A stretch of 64,000 nt of DNA. Source: Clostridium sp. CS001. Its GTDB lineage: Bacteria > Bacillota > Clostridia > Clostridiales > Clostridiaceae. This document shows, piece by piece, positions 1 to 8,000 of the stretch. The notes beneath the pieces were generated by a model. The model searched no databases. It was not told the DNA's origin and saw only the letters and a list, made by a program, of their open reading frames with translations. Position 1 is the stretch's first letter. Each line of letters starts with the position of its first letter. A program made the translations under genes and the position numbers. The stretch lies in the NCBI RefSeq assembly GCF_020443565.1, contig NZ_JAIZZN010000002.1, positions 1-64,000 of the forward strand, given 5' to 3'.

Positions 1-226
1 TTAAACACTTATATTTAGGTCTCTCAACAATAATACTCTGAAGTTCCCTTATATCTTCAATTTGTCCTTCAAAGTTTAAAATCTCTTGTTTTGTCAATTC
101 ATATTCTTTAAGATATTTTCTAATAGTTTTTCTATCAATTCCAGTCTCTCTTGCTATGCACCTTTGAGACTTTCCGTTTAGATGTGCCGATATTATGATG
201 TGCTGTTTTTCACTCAATTTGATCAT
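1..226 (-). CDS. istA: IS21-family transposase IstA, N-terminal part (cut by window edge)
   Basis: The reverse strand reads as the N-terminus of an IS21-type transposase. It starts MIKLSEKQHIIISAHLNGKS and has a helix-turn-helix (QRCIARETGIDRKTIRKYL) of the kind that binds the element ends. The frame is open to the window edge, so the DDE catalytic domain and any istB lie outside. Two ATG codons are possible (232 and 226). The one at 226 is preferred because a GGGGG run lies about 7 nt upstream. The neighbouring terminal repeats support the family call. Confidence 0.75.
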   Translation of the reverse strand, partial: MIKLSEKQHIIISAHLNGKSQRCIARETGIDRKTIRKYLKEYELTKQEILNFEGQIEDIRELQSIIVERPKYKCL

Positions 227-321
227 CTCCATTCCCCCTCTTATGATGTTCTATCATAAGAAAGTTTACATTAAAGTGGAGGAGTTTTCAATTAGAATGG
301 TGGGGTACTTTTAGATTAACA
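1..321 (-). mobile_element. IS21-like insertion sequence, partial, with terminal repeats
   Basis: Read on the reverse strand from 321 the DNA begins TGTTAATCTAAAAGTACCCC and then has a related block TTGAAAACTCCTCCAC. This is the TG-start, multiple internal repeat layout typical of IS21-family ends, followed by the transposase start. A small inverted repeat (CTTATGAT/ATCATAAG, 241-262) lies between the end and the gene. The boundary at 321 is inferred: an HxlR reading frame begins directly after it. The other end is outside the window. Confidence 0.6.
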
Positions 322-635
322 TATACACTATATTCCGTGCATTAAAAATAGTAGGACCTAAGTGGAAGCTACCTATATTATGGAAATTAGCGAATACTGA
401 TGGACTGCATTATAATGAGTTAAAAAGAAAGGTAAATGGTATAACAAACACAATGCTTACAAAATGCTTAAAAGAATTGGAAAAGGATGGAATAGTATTA
501 CGTCATAATTTTAAAACAATTCCTCCCTCAGTAAAATATAATTTAACAAAATCAGGAGAAGAATTACTTCCAACTCTTAATGAATTGTATAAATGGGGAG
601 AAAAACAAAAATGGAATAAGTTAGAAGAACTATAA
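322..635 (+). pseudogene. HxlR-family transcriptional regulator, 5' end removed by IS21-like element
   Basis: The frame running from the IS end to the stop at 635 reads FRALKIVGPKWKLPILWKLA, then LHYNELKRKVNGITNTMLTK and LKELEKDGIVLRHNF. This is the winged-helix core of HxlR regulators, including the GKW-like motif and the C-terminal LTKSGEELLPTLNELYKWG. Only the first 10-20 residues and the start codon are missing, exactly at the IS boundary. Starting at the internal ATG at 453 would lose the recognition helix, so a functional product is unlikely. The gene that this regulator controlled is not visible. Confidence 0.8.
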
Positions 636-830
636 ACAATCTCCGGGGTCTGTGTGGTAGTGGAACAGAAAATTGCCCGGAGCTGAATGTGTTAAGCTAG
701 TCATATTTTATGTCATTTTCCACTCTTCCTTTAATGTACCATAGCTAATAGAATCATATTATAGTTCTTCATTGCTAATTAGAGATATAAGGCCTATTAA
801 TGCTGTATTAATGGACTCTATAACTCAGGA
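636..830. other. Intergenic region, no gene seen
   Basis: No convincing reading frame or RNA. A weak CTCCGGGG/CCCGGAG inverted repeat follows the hxlR remnant (about 641-682) and could be its terminator, but it lacks a T run. Confidence 0.4.
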
Positions 831-872
831 GCAAGAAGAAACTGTTTCCAGTTTCTTCTATGGGGTCTGACC
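831..872 (+). repeat. Family B dispersed hairpin repeat, copy 1
   Basis: GCAAGAAGAAACTG then TTTC then CAGTTTCTTCT makes an 11-bp perfect stem, followed by ATGGGGTCTG. Related copies occur at 1272 and 1917 (reverse strand) and at 21628, 29541, 37111 and 46818. This copy has only the hairpin plus the GGGGTCTGA tail. Confidence 0.8.
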
Positions 873-920
873 CAATTCCAAAGATAAATTAATTAATATA
901 AATAAGGTGTGGATATATAT

Positions 921-1265
921 ATGCCAACTATTAAAACCATGATTGAAAAGTTTACTGAAAGCAATAAATATGATGGTGAGTATAAAAATCTTGAAAAGAT
1001 TTTACTTGGAGATAAAAAATATTCCTTAGTTATGCAGGATGAAATGATTAAAATACTTGATAAGAATGTTATTAAGACCACTAATAAAACAGATTTAAAT
1101 AGTATTATTTCCGAAGCAATAAATGTATCAATGGATAATATAAAAGTTTTTAATGATAAAGTTTCTGGTAAGAAAATTTATAAAGAGCTAGCTCTCAAGT
1201 TAAATACTGATTATGGTTTTAAAATTGATATAAGCAGCTTAGATAATGATGGCTATGGTACCTGA
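921..1265 (+). CDS. Hypothetical small protein
   Basis: About 114 residues, starting MPTIKTMIEKFTESNKYDGE. It is charged and mostly helical in appearance, with no signal peptide, membrane segment or motif I recognise. An in-frame GTG lies at 909, but ATG 921 is better placed after the AAGGTG at 904-909. The last codons and the TGA stop (GGT ACC TGA) are supplied by a reverse-oriented family B repeat, so the natural C-terminus may have been replaced. A short match to its start (ATATATATGCCAACC) recurs as a remnant near 41605. Function unknown. Confidence 0.5.
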   Translation: MPTIKTMIEKFTESNKYDGEYKNLEKILLGDKKYSLVMQDEMIKILDKNVIKTTNKTDLNSIISEAINVSMDNIKVFNDKVSGKKIYKELALKLNTDYGFKIDISSLDNDGYGT

Positions 1266-1305
1266 ACCCTTACAAAAACTGGGACAGTTTTTGTTGCTAT
1301 TCACC
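1257..1305 (-). repeat. Family B dispersed hairpin repeat, reverse copy
   Basis: ACAAAAACTG, GGA, CAGTTTTTGT forms a 10-bp perfect stem (1272-1294). Read on the reverse strand it aligns with family B (GCAACAAAAACTG, then CAGTTTTTG, then a GGTTCAGGTACC tail). A direct copy with the same flanks lies at 1899-1946, so the two bracket the VapE remnant. Confidence 0.7.
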
Positions 1306-1578
1306 TGCTGCTTTTGCTGACATATCCCCTTTGTCCTTCATGAGAATGGCTTATCTACTAGGCTTCATGTGTTTTTGGGACAATGTGGACAAGATTCTCT
1401 TACGCGCTTATACGTATTAGGCATACACACCCTTATTATTCTACCTAATTTACATACCTCTATATACAATTTTTGTCCCGTTTGTCCCAATGGTGTCCTA
1501 AACCCTGTTTCCATAAGGGATTAGGTTGCGGGACAAGGTATAGGACAGGCATGGGACAACAATAATACTTGTCCCACA
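1306..1578. other. Intergenic, rich in GGGACA/TGTCCC motifs
   Basis: No reading frame is convincing. From about 1468 to 1577 the motif TGTCCC or its complement GGGACA occurs repeatedly: TTTGTCCCGTTTGTCCC on one side and GGGACAAGG, AGGACAGG, GGGACAAC on the other. They form a loose inverted arrangement around 1500-1525. It may be a decayed phage regulatory or end region beside the VapE fragment. Confidence 0.4.
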
Positions 1579-1911
1579 CTATGCTACTGATTTCCTTATA
1601 AAAGCCCTTTGCCTTCCGTAAATAGGTAAGTAAACTCTACTGTTAGTGTTCTCCCACCCCTCAATTTTTCTCATTATTCCACCAATCTCATGAGAATCTA
1701 TTTTTCTTATTGTACTTGCCTCTTTTTCAAAGAGTTCGCACCACACCTCTATTGTAGAAACCTGTTGCCGCATTTCTGTTCCAATGGCATTTGCACCTAA
1801 TTCACCCTCGCCCCTCAAAAAATCTCTCCTATCATTTAAGCTCATATCCTTCCATCTACTCAGCAACAAAAATCGCTCACTACGTTTCCAATTTTTGAAA
1901 GGTGCCTGACC
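1579..1911 (-). pseudogene. VapE-type (virulence-associated E) phage protein, C-terminal remnant
   Basis: Reads LSRWKDMSLNDRRDFLRGEG, then STIEVWCELFEKEASTIRKI, SHEIGGIMRKIEGWE and YGRQRAFIRK. This matches the C-terminal tail of VapE-like phage/plasmid proteins (EIWCE..GK, IMxKIEGW, YGxQR). The large P-loop NTPase part is absent. The frame is open upstream to about 1940, but there is no ATG, only a TTG at 1869 without a good ribosome site. I read it as the last ~100 residues of a lost prophage or satellite gene. It is bracketed by family B repeats. Confidence 0.6.
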
Positions 1912-1946
1912 ACTTATAAAAACTGGAACAGTTTTTGTTGCTTTTA
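1899..1946 (-). repeat. Family B dispersed hairpin repeat, reverse copy
   Basis: Reverse strand reads GCAACAAAAACTGTTCCAG, then TTTTTATAAGTGG and TCAGGCACC. It is the partner of the copy at 1257-1305. Confidence 0.7.
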
Positions 1947-1991
1947 TCTAATTAACCCATTGGGGAATAAGAATTTATGGAGGTATGTTAT

Positions 1992-2540
1992 ATGTTAACT
2001 AAATTTCAAAGACCAGAAAAGTGTGCAAAGCATGGAAGAGTGTTAGGTGAATATATTATTAAAATGGAGGAAGTTTTAGATAAGTTATCCATAGGTACAG
2101 CAAATCTTGAAAAAGTAAAGGAGTTCATTTCTTCACTTATTAAAGAGCAGGATGAAAAAGGTTTTTTTGCTCTTATACCAAGTCCAGAAGTACCTTCAGA
2201 TATTAGAGTTCTTTACTGGTACGAGCCAACCTATATAGGTGCAGCTATTATGATGAAGTTTTATATGCAGCATAAAAATGAATGCAGCACTATTGAAGGT
2301 TTTGACAATGCTTTGAAAATGGCATTAGTGGCCTCTACTGGAAGAGGGCTAAAGGGTCACGGCCATGATGATATAAAAGGAAGATTAAGCGCACTTCAAA
2401 TATTTTCAAAAGGTGAAGTTATGGAGTTTGTTAGAAACTACCCTGAAATGTCACCTGAGTTCTCAAGAATGATTGGAGATATAACTACTTGGCTAGAGGA
2501 TGCTGTAATGATAGATAAAACAAAGATAATAAAACCTTAA
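1992..2540 (+). CDS. Conserved-looking protein of unknown function
   Basis: 182 residues, starting MLTKFQRPEKCAKHGRVLGE. ATG 1992 is chosen over ATG 1977 because GGAGG (1979-1983) lies 8 nt upstream. No signal peptide or membrane segment. Distinctive stretches are RVLYWYEPTYIGAAIMMKFY and STGRGLKGHGHDD; the latter has several His/Asp residues that could bind metal or form an active site. The alternation of helical and loop-rich segments is loosely like alpha/alpha-barrel enzymes, but I cannot name a family. The stop codon overlaps the start of the frame of a GGCT-type remnant, which looks like a deletion joint. Confidence 0.6.
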   Translation: MLTKFQRPEKCAKHGRVLGEYIIKMEEVLDKLSIGTANLEKVKEFISSLIKEQDEKGFFALIPSPEVPSDIRVLYWYEPTYIGAAIMMKFYMQHKNECSTIEGFDNALKMALVASTGRGLKGHGHDDIKGRLSALQIFSKGEVMEFVRNYPEMSPEFSRMIGDITTWLEDAVMIDKTKIIKP

Positions 2541-2995
2541 GGAAACTAGATAGGCTTGAGGGAGAAGAAAGTTTATATATAAGAAAGCTGATTAGTGTTG
2601 TTAATGATAGTAATGAGTTTCAAGATGCTTATACCTATATTTATAATCAAGAAGTTTCAAGAAAAGCTAAAATAGGATTTGAAAATCAACCTTGGGGTAT
2701 TATGAAAAAAGCGGATTATGTTTGGTATGCTAGCTATGGATCTAACCTGCTTTATGAAAGGTTTATATCTTATATAAAGGGCGGTGAATGTAAATTTAAC
2801 GGGGTGACGTATCCAGGCTGTAGGGATAAATCACTGCCAAAAGATAGTAGAGCTATAACTATTCCATATAAAATGTACTATAGTAACAAAAGCTCTTCTT
2901 GTGGAAATGCTGGGGTTTCAGGAGGGAATTTAAGTGAGGACCAAGATAAAAATGCTAATACAAATATTCACGACACTTACTTATATATTATATAA
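2540..2995 (+). pseudogene. Gamma-glutamylcyclotransferase-like gene fragments, fused and truncated
   Basis: One open frame with two pieces. The first (2540-2700) reads RKLDRLEGEESLYIRK, then TYIYNQEVS and NQPWG, like the C-terminal tail of an AIG2/GGCT protein. The second starts at ATG 2702: YVWYASYGSNLLYERFISYI, which carries the YASYGSN glycine loop of the GGCT fold, then SYIKGGEC and YPGCRDKSLP. The match ends near GNAGVSGG, and the last 20 residues look like read-through into unrelated DNA. The catalytic Glu region is missing. Neither piece is likely to make an active enzyme. Confidence 0.6.
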
Positions 2996-3250
2996 AGAAG
3001 ATTTTGCTTTTAAAAACATAATAATAACATAGGAAACATAAACTTCCGATAGATCATCCTATATTTGTTTATTTATGTACTCTAAATTATTTAGACGCTA
3101 TCCAAGTAGGAGGGCTATTAAGTGCATGTCAATTATAAGTGCATATCATTATAAATAGTGTGGATTTATTAAAATAATAAACAATATCACAGATGAATAG
3201 TCCATAAAATTTTTAACAATTACCAAAGAATAATATGTTAATTAACAGTA
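2996..3250. other. Intergenic, no gene seen
   Basis: AT-rich spacer. It contains AAACATAAACTTCC (about 3034), the same word as in the family C element at 21055, and an ATTACCA half-site at 3219-3225 upstream of the hemerythrin promoter. No convincing reading frame. Confidence 0.4.
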
Positions 3251-3290
3251 ATTACCATTGACAGAATATTATGATATGGTAATATATAAT
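3251..3290 (+). promoter_or_regulatory. Promoter with overlapping ATTACCAT/ATGGTAAT operator-like palindrome
   Basis: TTGACA at 3258-3263 with TAATAT at 3280-3285 (16-bp spacing). An inverted repeat ATTACCAT (3251-3258) / ATGGTAAT (3276-3283) overlaps both boxes, and an extra ATTACCA lies at 3219. The placement over -35 and -10 would suit a repressor of the downstream hemerythrin gene. Confidence 0.55.
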
Positions 3291-3318
3291 AAAAAAATGT
3301 ATAAGGAGGGAATTAAAA

Positions 3319-3765
3319 ATGAATATTTTTGATATTATTATCGAAGAACATAAAAACTTTAGAAAAGTAGCTAATAAACTAGAGGAAATGACAAGTAGAG
3401 CAATAAAAACAAGAACAGAGTTGTTTACTTCCCTTAAGAAAGAATTAGAGTCTCATCATGAAGCAGAAGAAAAGTCATTATTTTCTGAATTGTACAAGCA
3501 TAAGGAGACAAAAGAGTTATCTTTAGAATGTATTGAAGAACACAATGTTATAAAGTATTTAATAGGTGAGCTAGAATCTTTAAATGTTGACCATGAAAGT
3601 TGGGGACCTAAATTTAAAGTTTTTAAAGAGATGCTTGAACATCATCTTGATGAAGAAGAGAAAGAAGTATTTATTGAAGCCAGGAAAATCTTAGATAAAG
3701 ATACTTGTGAAGAACTTGGAGAAAAATTTAAAAAAGTAGAGGAAGCTATTGAGAATTCAAATTAA
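3319..3765 (+). CDS. Hemerythrin HHE-domain protein
   Basis: 148-residue four-helix protein. Hemerythrin-type diiron ligands are visible: H11 (EEHKNF), H46-H47 with E51 (SHHEAEE), H75 (EEHN), and H108-H109 with E113 (EHHLDEEE). Such proteins bind a non-haem diiron centre and in anaerobes are linked to oxygen, nitric oxide or iron-sulfur repair stress. The start follows AAGGAGGG with good spacing. It stands alone behind a strong promoter with an overlapping palindrome, so it is probably stress-regulated. The partner regulator is not in view. The family call is firm, the physiological role inferred. Confidence 0.85.
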   Translation: MNIFDIIIEEHKNFRKVANKLEEMTSRAIKTRTELFTSLKKELESHHEAEEKSLFSELYKHKETKELSLECIEEHNVIKYLIGELESLNVDHESWGPKFKVFKEMLEHHLDEEEKEVFIEARKILDKDTCEELGEKFKKVEEAIENSN

Positions 3766-3995
3766 ACTAAAATTATATATAAAGCTAGATAAATATATTG
3801 TGATTAGAGAAGATGAGGACTCATTGAGAAGGGCTTTATATCTTAATACATGGAACAACTGCTGTTTAGCTATAAGGACAGAAAAATAAATAATTATTAA
3901 TTAATAATTATTATCGAATAATAAAATATATTGTGTTATAATATAAATATTATAAAGCAGAAATTAAATTTATTAGAATATGGGAGGGTAAATAT
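3766..3995. other. Intergenic with short unrecognised coding remnant and promoter
   Basis: A frame from GTG 3800 to TAA 3889 reads VIREDEDSLRRALYLNTWNN then CCLAIRTEK. It looks like the C-terminal end of a lost protein that I do not recognise. A TATAAT-like box near 3936 (TTATAATATAAA) probably drives the next gene. Confidence 0.35.
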
Positions 3996-4475
3996 ATGAT
4001 TAAAGTTAAAGATGTATTTAAAACTATAAATAAGAAAAAACAAAAGGACAAAGTTAGAAATTTAACTTTAGCAACTACTCTAGGAGCAACTGCAGGAGCT
4101 GCAATGGCAATAGCTATTTCCCAAAACAGTGATAGTATTAATAATTCAATTAATAAAGCTAAAAAAAAGGTGTCAGAAGCTATAGAAACAAGTAAAGAAA
4201 AAGTATCAGATACTTTAGAAATAGGTAAAAAGAAAGTAGAAAAAGTTGTAGATACAGGTAAAGATAAAATAGAAGAAGCTATAGAAATAGGTAAAGATAA
4301 GGTAGAAGAGACTGTTATGGAAGGTAAATCCAAAGTGGAAGAAGTAAAAAGTGGTGTAGAAGATAACATAAAAGAGGGAAAGCAGAAATTAGAGGATGTT
4401 AAGATTGATATTAAGAAAGAAAAGGACAACCTTAAGGACACAAAAAATAATATAAAAAATAATCTCAAAGGATAG
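3996..4475 (+). CDS. YtxH-like membrane protein with amphipathic 11-residue-type repeats
   Basis: 159 residues. After a short basic start, one hydrophobic segment (about 24-42: LATTLGATAGAAMAIAIS) could sit in the membrane, as in YtxH/GvpP proteins. The remainder is a long charged helix made of repeats such as KKVSEAIETSKEKVSDTLE and GKDKIEEAIEIGKDKVEETV, like LEA or apolipoprotein helices. These proteins are usually associated with envelope stress or desiccation. A strong GGGAGGG ribosome site precedes ATG. It is followed by small membrane peptides and then a terminator, so they are probably one transcript. Confidence 0.65.
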   Translation: MIKVKDVFKTINKKKQKDKVRNLTLATTLGATAGAAMAIAISQNSDSINNSINKAKKKVSEAIETSKEKVSDTLEIGKKKVEKVVDTGKDKIEEAIEIGKDKVEETVMEGKSKVEEVKSGVEDNIKEGKQKLEDVKIDIKKEKDNLKDTKNNIKNNLKG

Positions 4476-4499
4476 AAATTAGGAAATATTCTACCGTTT

Positions 4500-4613
4500 A
4501 TGATTTTCATTATTGGTATAATTTCATTTGTGTATTTAAGTATTGTAATAAGTGATATAAATAATATATTAAAAGGAGAGGAAAGAAAGGAGAGATTTAA
4601 ATGGGATTCTTAA
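4500..4613 (+). CDS. Possible small membrane peptide
   Basis: 37 codons: MIFIIGIISFVYLSIVISDI then a charged tail ending RFKWDS. It is one hydrophobic helix plus a basic/acidic tail. It overlaps the next gene by 13 nt in another frame. The ribosome site is weak (AGGAAA about 15 nt upstream), so translation may be coupled to the gene before it. Confidence 0.35.
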   Translation: MIFIIGIISFVYLSIVISDINNILKGEERKERFKWDS

Positions 4614-4750
4614 GATGGTTAGGCGGAATAGTAGTATTTTTCTGGTTGTTAGGTTTTTTATTAAAAATAGGTGGCAATTTAGTGCATGTATTATTAATAG
4701 TAGCAGCAATTGTATTTATATTCGACTATGTTACTGGTAGAGGAAGATAA
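4601..4750 (+). CDS. lmo0937-family small membrane protein (DUF5670-type)
   Basis: 49 residues, MGFLRWLGGIVVFFWLLGFL then a second hydrophobic stretch (HVLLIVAAIVFIFDYV) and a short basic end TGRGR. This two-helix layout with a glycine hinge and final Arg residues matches the lmo0937/DUF5670 micro-protein family of Firmicutes. Function unknown, often under stress control. AAAGGAGAG precedes ATG by a normal distance. It sits behind the YtxH-like gene, another stress-envelope type, and ahead of a clear terminator. Confidence 0.7.
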   Translation: MGFLRWLGGIVVFFWLLGFLLKIGGNLVHVLLIVAAIVFIFDYVTGRGR

Positions 4751-4772
4751 AATATAGAGGAAGATAGAATAT

Positions 4773-4805
4773 AAAAGAAGTGGCGTAAGCTACTTCTTTT
4801 ATTGC
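4773..4805 (+). terminator. Rho-independent terminator
   Basis: AAAAGAAGTGGC, gtaa, GCTACTTCTTTT forms a 12-bp stem with one G-T pair, ending in T-rich DNA just after the lmo0937-type gene. Confidence 0.8.
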
Positions 4806-5100
4806 TCTAAGCATGGGGCATGATAAAGGGACTTTATCACTTGTCTTATATCCTTTGAATTAAAGATTACTTAGAATAGCTATTGGTACTCAATTTATTC
4901 AACGACCACAGGGTAACGTCACAGCCTTTATTTATTGAATAAATTCTGTTGTATGCATTTATAGCAACCACCTCATGGGTGCAAATTTTAGTAAGCATTG
5001 TCAGCAGTTTTACCAGATCAGTGAAATAGTTTTAAAGATGAAAGGTTTATAAATTCTAGAATCTGATAATAATTAAAGATAATAATAGGGTGGTGATAAT
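4806..5100. other. Intergenic with AATTTATTCAA inverted repeat
   Basis: AATTTATTCAA (about 4889-4900) pairs with TTGAATAAATT (about 4936-4947) around a GC-richer core (GACCACAGGGTAACGTCACA). A structured leader or remnant repeat is possible. No gene is visible. Confidence 0.3.
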
Positions 5101-5595
5101 ATGGCTGGATTTTTAAATTTATGTATTTGTATGGATGGAAAAATAATAAAGGTTCCAAATGTAAAATGGGATAATATCAAACCTATACCTGAACTTTCAC
5201 AGCAAGAGGTTCTTCATGTTCATATTGCTTATGAAATTAAAGAAAGAAATCCAAACATGATAATAGGTGTATGGTTTGATAGATTGCTGTTAGATGAGCT
5301 CGGTAGATATTCTATAAATAAAAACCACCCTTCATTGCAGAATTTTATACAATACGCATTTGTAAGTGCAGAGGAATTATGTGAGAGAGATGAACCATTA
5401 ACTATCCCTGCAGCTCCTATTGTGCCTACTCAATTTGAAAAAGAAGCTTTAAATACATACTTGAAGAATAAATATCCTGTTCTTTTGAAAAATAGTCCTC
5501 AGGCAATAGAATTAACAATTAATAGGCTGAATGAACAACATAGGAAATACACTGATTTAATTAAAAAAGCAAATTCACTACGGAGAATAAAGTAA
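5101..5595 (+). CDS. Hypothetical protein
   Basis: 164 residues, starting MAGFLNLCICMDGKIIKVPN, with a tryptophan/proline-rich middle (IIGVWFDRLLLDELG) and a helical, basic C-terminal third ending KKANSLRRIK. No signal peptide, membrane helix or catalytic motif is apparent. GGTGGTG lies just before ATG. It is an isolated gene. I do not recognise a family. Confidence 0.55.
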   Translation: MAGFLNLCICMDGKIIKVPNVKWDNIKPIPELSQQEVLHVHIAYEIKERNPNMIIGVWFDRLLLDELGRYSINKNHPSLQNFIQYAFVSAEELCERDEPLTIPAAPIVPTQFEKEALNTYLKNKYPVLLKNSPQAIELTINRLNEQHRKYTDLIKKANSLRRIK

Positions 5596-5948
5596 GAAGT
5601 TCCAAAACGCGGATAATTAACAAGCATCAGGACTCATAACGATAAATTTATCTCATTGTGTATTCAATGCGCATTTCTATTATCCCAGAGTATTAGTAAT
5701 AAATACCTATTTCTTGTTTATGAAATTCTAGGAAATTGACTAGACTTTGTGTAATATAAATTAGAATTATTAAAAGATGTAATTTTTTTCTCCATTGTTA
5801 ATGTTATAATACTTATTGAAAAAGTTTAAAATGTAAGGATGGTTATGTTTAGTGTATAAAGAAAAACTATGTGCATGTACATAACTGACAGTAAATTTTC
5901 GCATAACACTTTCTATGGTATTTCATAGGTTAACAGGAGGATAAAATT
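5596..5948. other. Intergenic with candidate promoter
   Basis: An extended -10 (TGTTATAAT, ending 5810) is the best promoter candidate for the helicase gene, leaving a leader of about 130 nt. No clear RNA element or reading frame. Confidence 0.4.
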
Positions 5949-7907
5949 TTGTATAAGAAAATAGGGACCACCTTTGATTATAAAACAAAAAAAGAGTTTA
6001 AAGGTAAGTTGATGGATTGGATTGGTGATGTTTTTTACGATATTCTTCCAAAGCACGGATATGAGATACGTGATGAACAAATATATACTGCGTTTCAGCT
6101 TGCTGATGCTGTTTGTAATAAAAAAGTTCATCTGGCTGAGGCTGAGGTCGGTACCGGAAAGACCTTCGCCTACTTACTCACTGCAATTGCCTACGCTGGT
6201 TTTAGCGGAAAGCCTGTAGTAATTGCATGTGCAAAAGCAGCACTTCAGGAACAATTGGCAGGGGCAAAAGGAGATATTCAAACGCTTTCACGAATACTGG
6301 GACTTGAAATAGATGCGCCAATGGCAAAGGATCCTCGTCAGTATGTTTGTGATGAGAAAGTTAGTGGAATGGGTGGAGTATTTGGCGATAGAGCAGCCTC
6401 TGATGAGATTAATCAATGGTTAGCCAGGACTACAAAAGGTGAACGCTCAGAAATGCCGCATATATCCGATAGTGTGTGGAGACAGATTGGATGGGATGAG
6501 ACTATGCCCTGTGATGCTTGTACCAGAAGAGGCTTTTGTAAGCTTGTTAAGGTGAGGGAACATTACAGATCTTCCAAGGATTTAATTATTGCTGATCATA
6601 GTATCTTTTTTCAGGACCTGTGGACAAGGGATGAAAGAATTGCAGATGGTAAAATGCCTATTCTTCCAGATTACTCGCTGGTGATTTTTGATGAAGGCCA
6701 TAAAGTCATACTGCCAGCAGCAATGGGTGCTGGAAGACAAATTTATAAAGAGGATATTGATAATATTATCCTTTCCATGGAGGAAATTCAGGGAGCAAGA
6801 ACTTCACTAGTTGTAAGTGTAATTGCCTTGGACCAGGCAACTTCCAACTTTTTCGAAAAACTTAATCAAAACGTAATAGATGATGAGCAATCAGAGCGTC
6901 TGGCGGTTCGCATCGATGATATACTTCTGAAAGCAGCAGATACTTTTCATAAGGCACTAGATCGCTTGCTCTTTGAGATTCAAATTGAGGAAGAGCTATA
7001 CATAGACGGGCTACCGGAAAGCACGTTACATACTTTTGAAATTCAAATAGAACTATCAATTACAGCCTTAGCTAGGTTTGGTAGGAATAAAGGTAGAGAG
7101 GTTATTACTTGGGTAGATAGGGCAGACGGTAGCTTTTGTGTAGTTCCTCGGAATTTGAGCAATATGCTTGATAAACATTTATTTTCAAAAAAATTGCCTG
7201 TGGTGTTTACTTCAGGTACTTTAAGTGACGAGGGTGATTTTGGTTACCTTATGAGGACTCTTGGTTTAAAAGATCCATCAATATCAATGGTTGGAAGTCC
7301 ATTTGATATTGAGCAGCAGGTGGTGGTTTATTTAAATGAGCCATCCTTTGAAGCTACTTCTAGTGCCAAGTTTTCACATAAAATTAAACAATTGATATGT
7401 TTGCTGAAAGAAAATGGAGGGAGAGCGCTGATACTTGCGAGCTCTTTGAAGGAAGTTAAAAAAATAAGAAAAGCAATTAGCGGATACGCGCTACCTTTTG
7501 AAGTTTTATGGGAGGATAAAGGTGAGCGAGGATATCTTGTCAAAAAGTTTCGTGCGGAAGTTACATCTGTATTAGTAGGTTCTACCTTTTGGGAGGGAAT
7601 TGATGTGCCCGGGGAGTCTTTATCTCTCGTTGTAGTTTGGCAACTTCCCTTTCCTTCCCTAGACCCTTTGATTGAAATGAGGCGCAAAGAGGCAGAAGAA
7701 GAGGGGCTGAATCCACTTATAACCGTTGATTACCCTGAAATGGGATTGAAGTTAAAACAAGGTTGTGGCAGATTAATTAGAACAAAAGATGACCGTGGAG
7801 CAATAGCTGTCATGGATCAAGTAATAGGAACCCCATGGGAAAAGGTGGTTATGAGAGCTCTGCCTAGAGGAGCGAAAATCAAAACGTTGGAACATAGGGA
7901 GATTTAA
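5949..7907 (+). CDS. DinG/XPD-like ATP-dependent helicase with Fe-S cysteines
   Basis: 652-residue superfamily 2 helicase. Walker A is AEVGTGKT (65-72) and the Walker B/DEAH box is DEGH (248-251). Four cysteines (C134, C188, C191, C197) lie between motif Ia and II, as in the 4Fe-4S domain of XPD/DinG helicases. C-terminal motifs GSTFWEGIDVPGE and QGCGRLIRT match the helicase_C_2 domain. Such enzymes unwind damaged or R-loop DNA. The start is TTG, with AGGAGG 8 nt upstream. Codon usage is a little less AT-rich than its neighbours. The next small gene, 93 nt downstream, may be co-transcribed. Confidence 0.85.
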   Translation: MYKKIGTTFDYKTKKEFKGKLMDWIGDVFYDILPKHGYEIRDEQIYTAFQLADAVCNKKVHLAEAEVGTGKTFAYLLTAIAYAGFSGKPVVIACAKAALQEQLAGAKGDIQTLSRILGLEIDAPMAKDPRQYVCDEKVSGMGGVFGDRAASDEINQWLARTTKGERSEMPHISDSVWRQIGWDETMPCDACTRRGFCKLVKVREHYRSSKDLIIADHSIFFQDLWTRDERIADGKMPILPDYSLVIFDEGHKVILPAAMGAGRQIYKEDIDNIILSMEEIQGARTSLVVSVIALDQATSNFFEKLNQNVIDDEQSERLAVRIDDILLKAADTFHKALDRLLFEIQIEEELYIDGLPESTLHTFEIQIELSITALARFGRNKGREVITWVDRADGSFCVVPRNLSNMLDKHLFSKKLPVVFTSGTLSDEGDFGYLMRTLGLKDPSISMVGSPFDIEQQVVVYLNEPSFEATSSAKFSHKIKQLICLLKENGGRALILASSLKEVKKIRKAISGYALPFEVLWEDKGERGYLVKKFRAEVTSVLVGSTFWEGIDVPGESLSLVVVWQLPFPSLDPLIEMRRKEAEEEGLNPLITVDYPEMGLKLKQGCGRLIRTKDDRGAIAVMDQVIGTPWEKVVMRALPRGAKIKTLEHREI

Positions 7908-8000
7908 AGTGAGGTTTTTAATGATTAAGGATACTGTTATTTAGAAGCATAGTATATACTTGGTTTGAAGATAAATAGATATTATATGGAGGGTGAAAAA

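Noticed and set aside
3800-3889. VIREDEDSLRR frame as a Cas2-type C-terminus
   Set aside because: The resemblance is confined to a short acidic stretch; no CRISPR repeats or cas genes lie nearby.
3950-4510. Long reverse-strand frame of 186 codons
   Set aside because: Antisense to the YtxH-like gene. Its Ser/Leu/Phe-rich repeats mirror the Lys/Glu repeats of the real gene, and it has no ribosome site.
4889-4950. AATTTATTCAA inverted repeat with GC-rich core as a riboswitch
   Set aside because: No match to a known class, no conserved junction, and the gene downstream is of unknown function.
7328-7687. Reverse-strand frame of 119 codons
   Set aside because: Lies within the conserved helicase C-terminal domain and has no family match.
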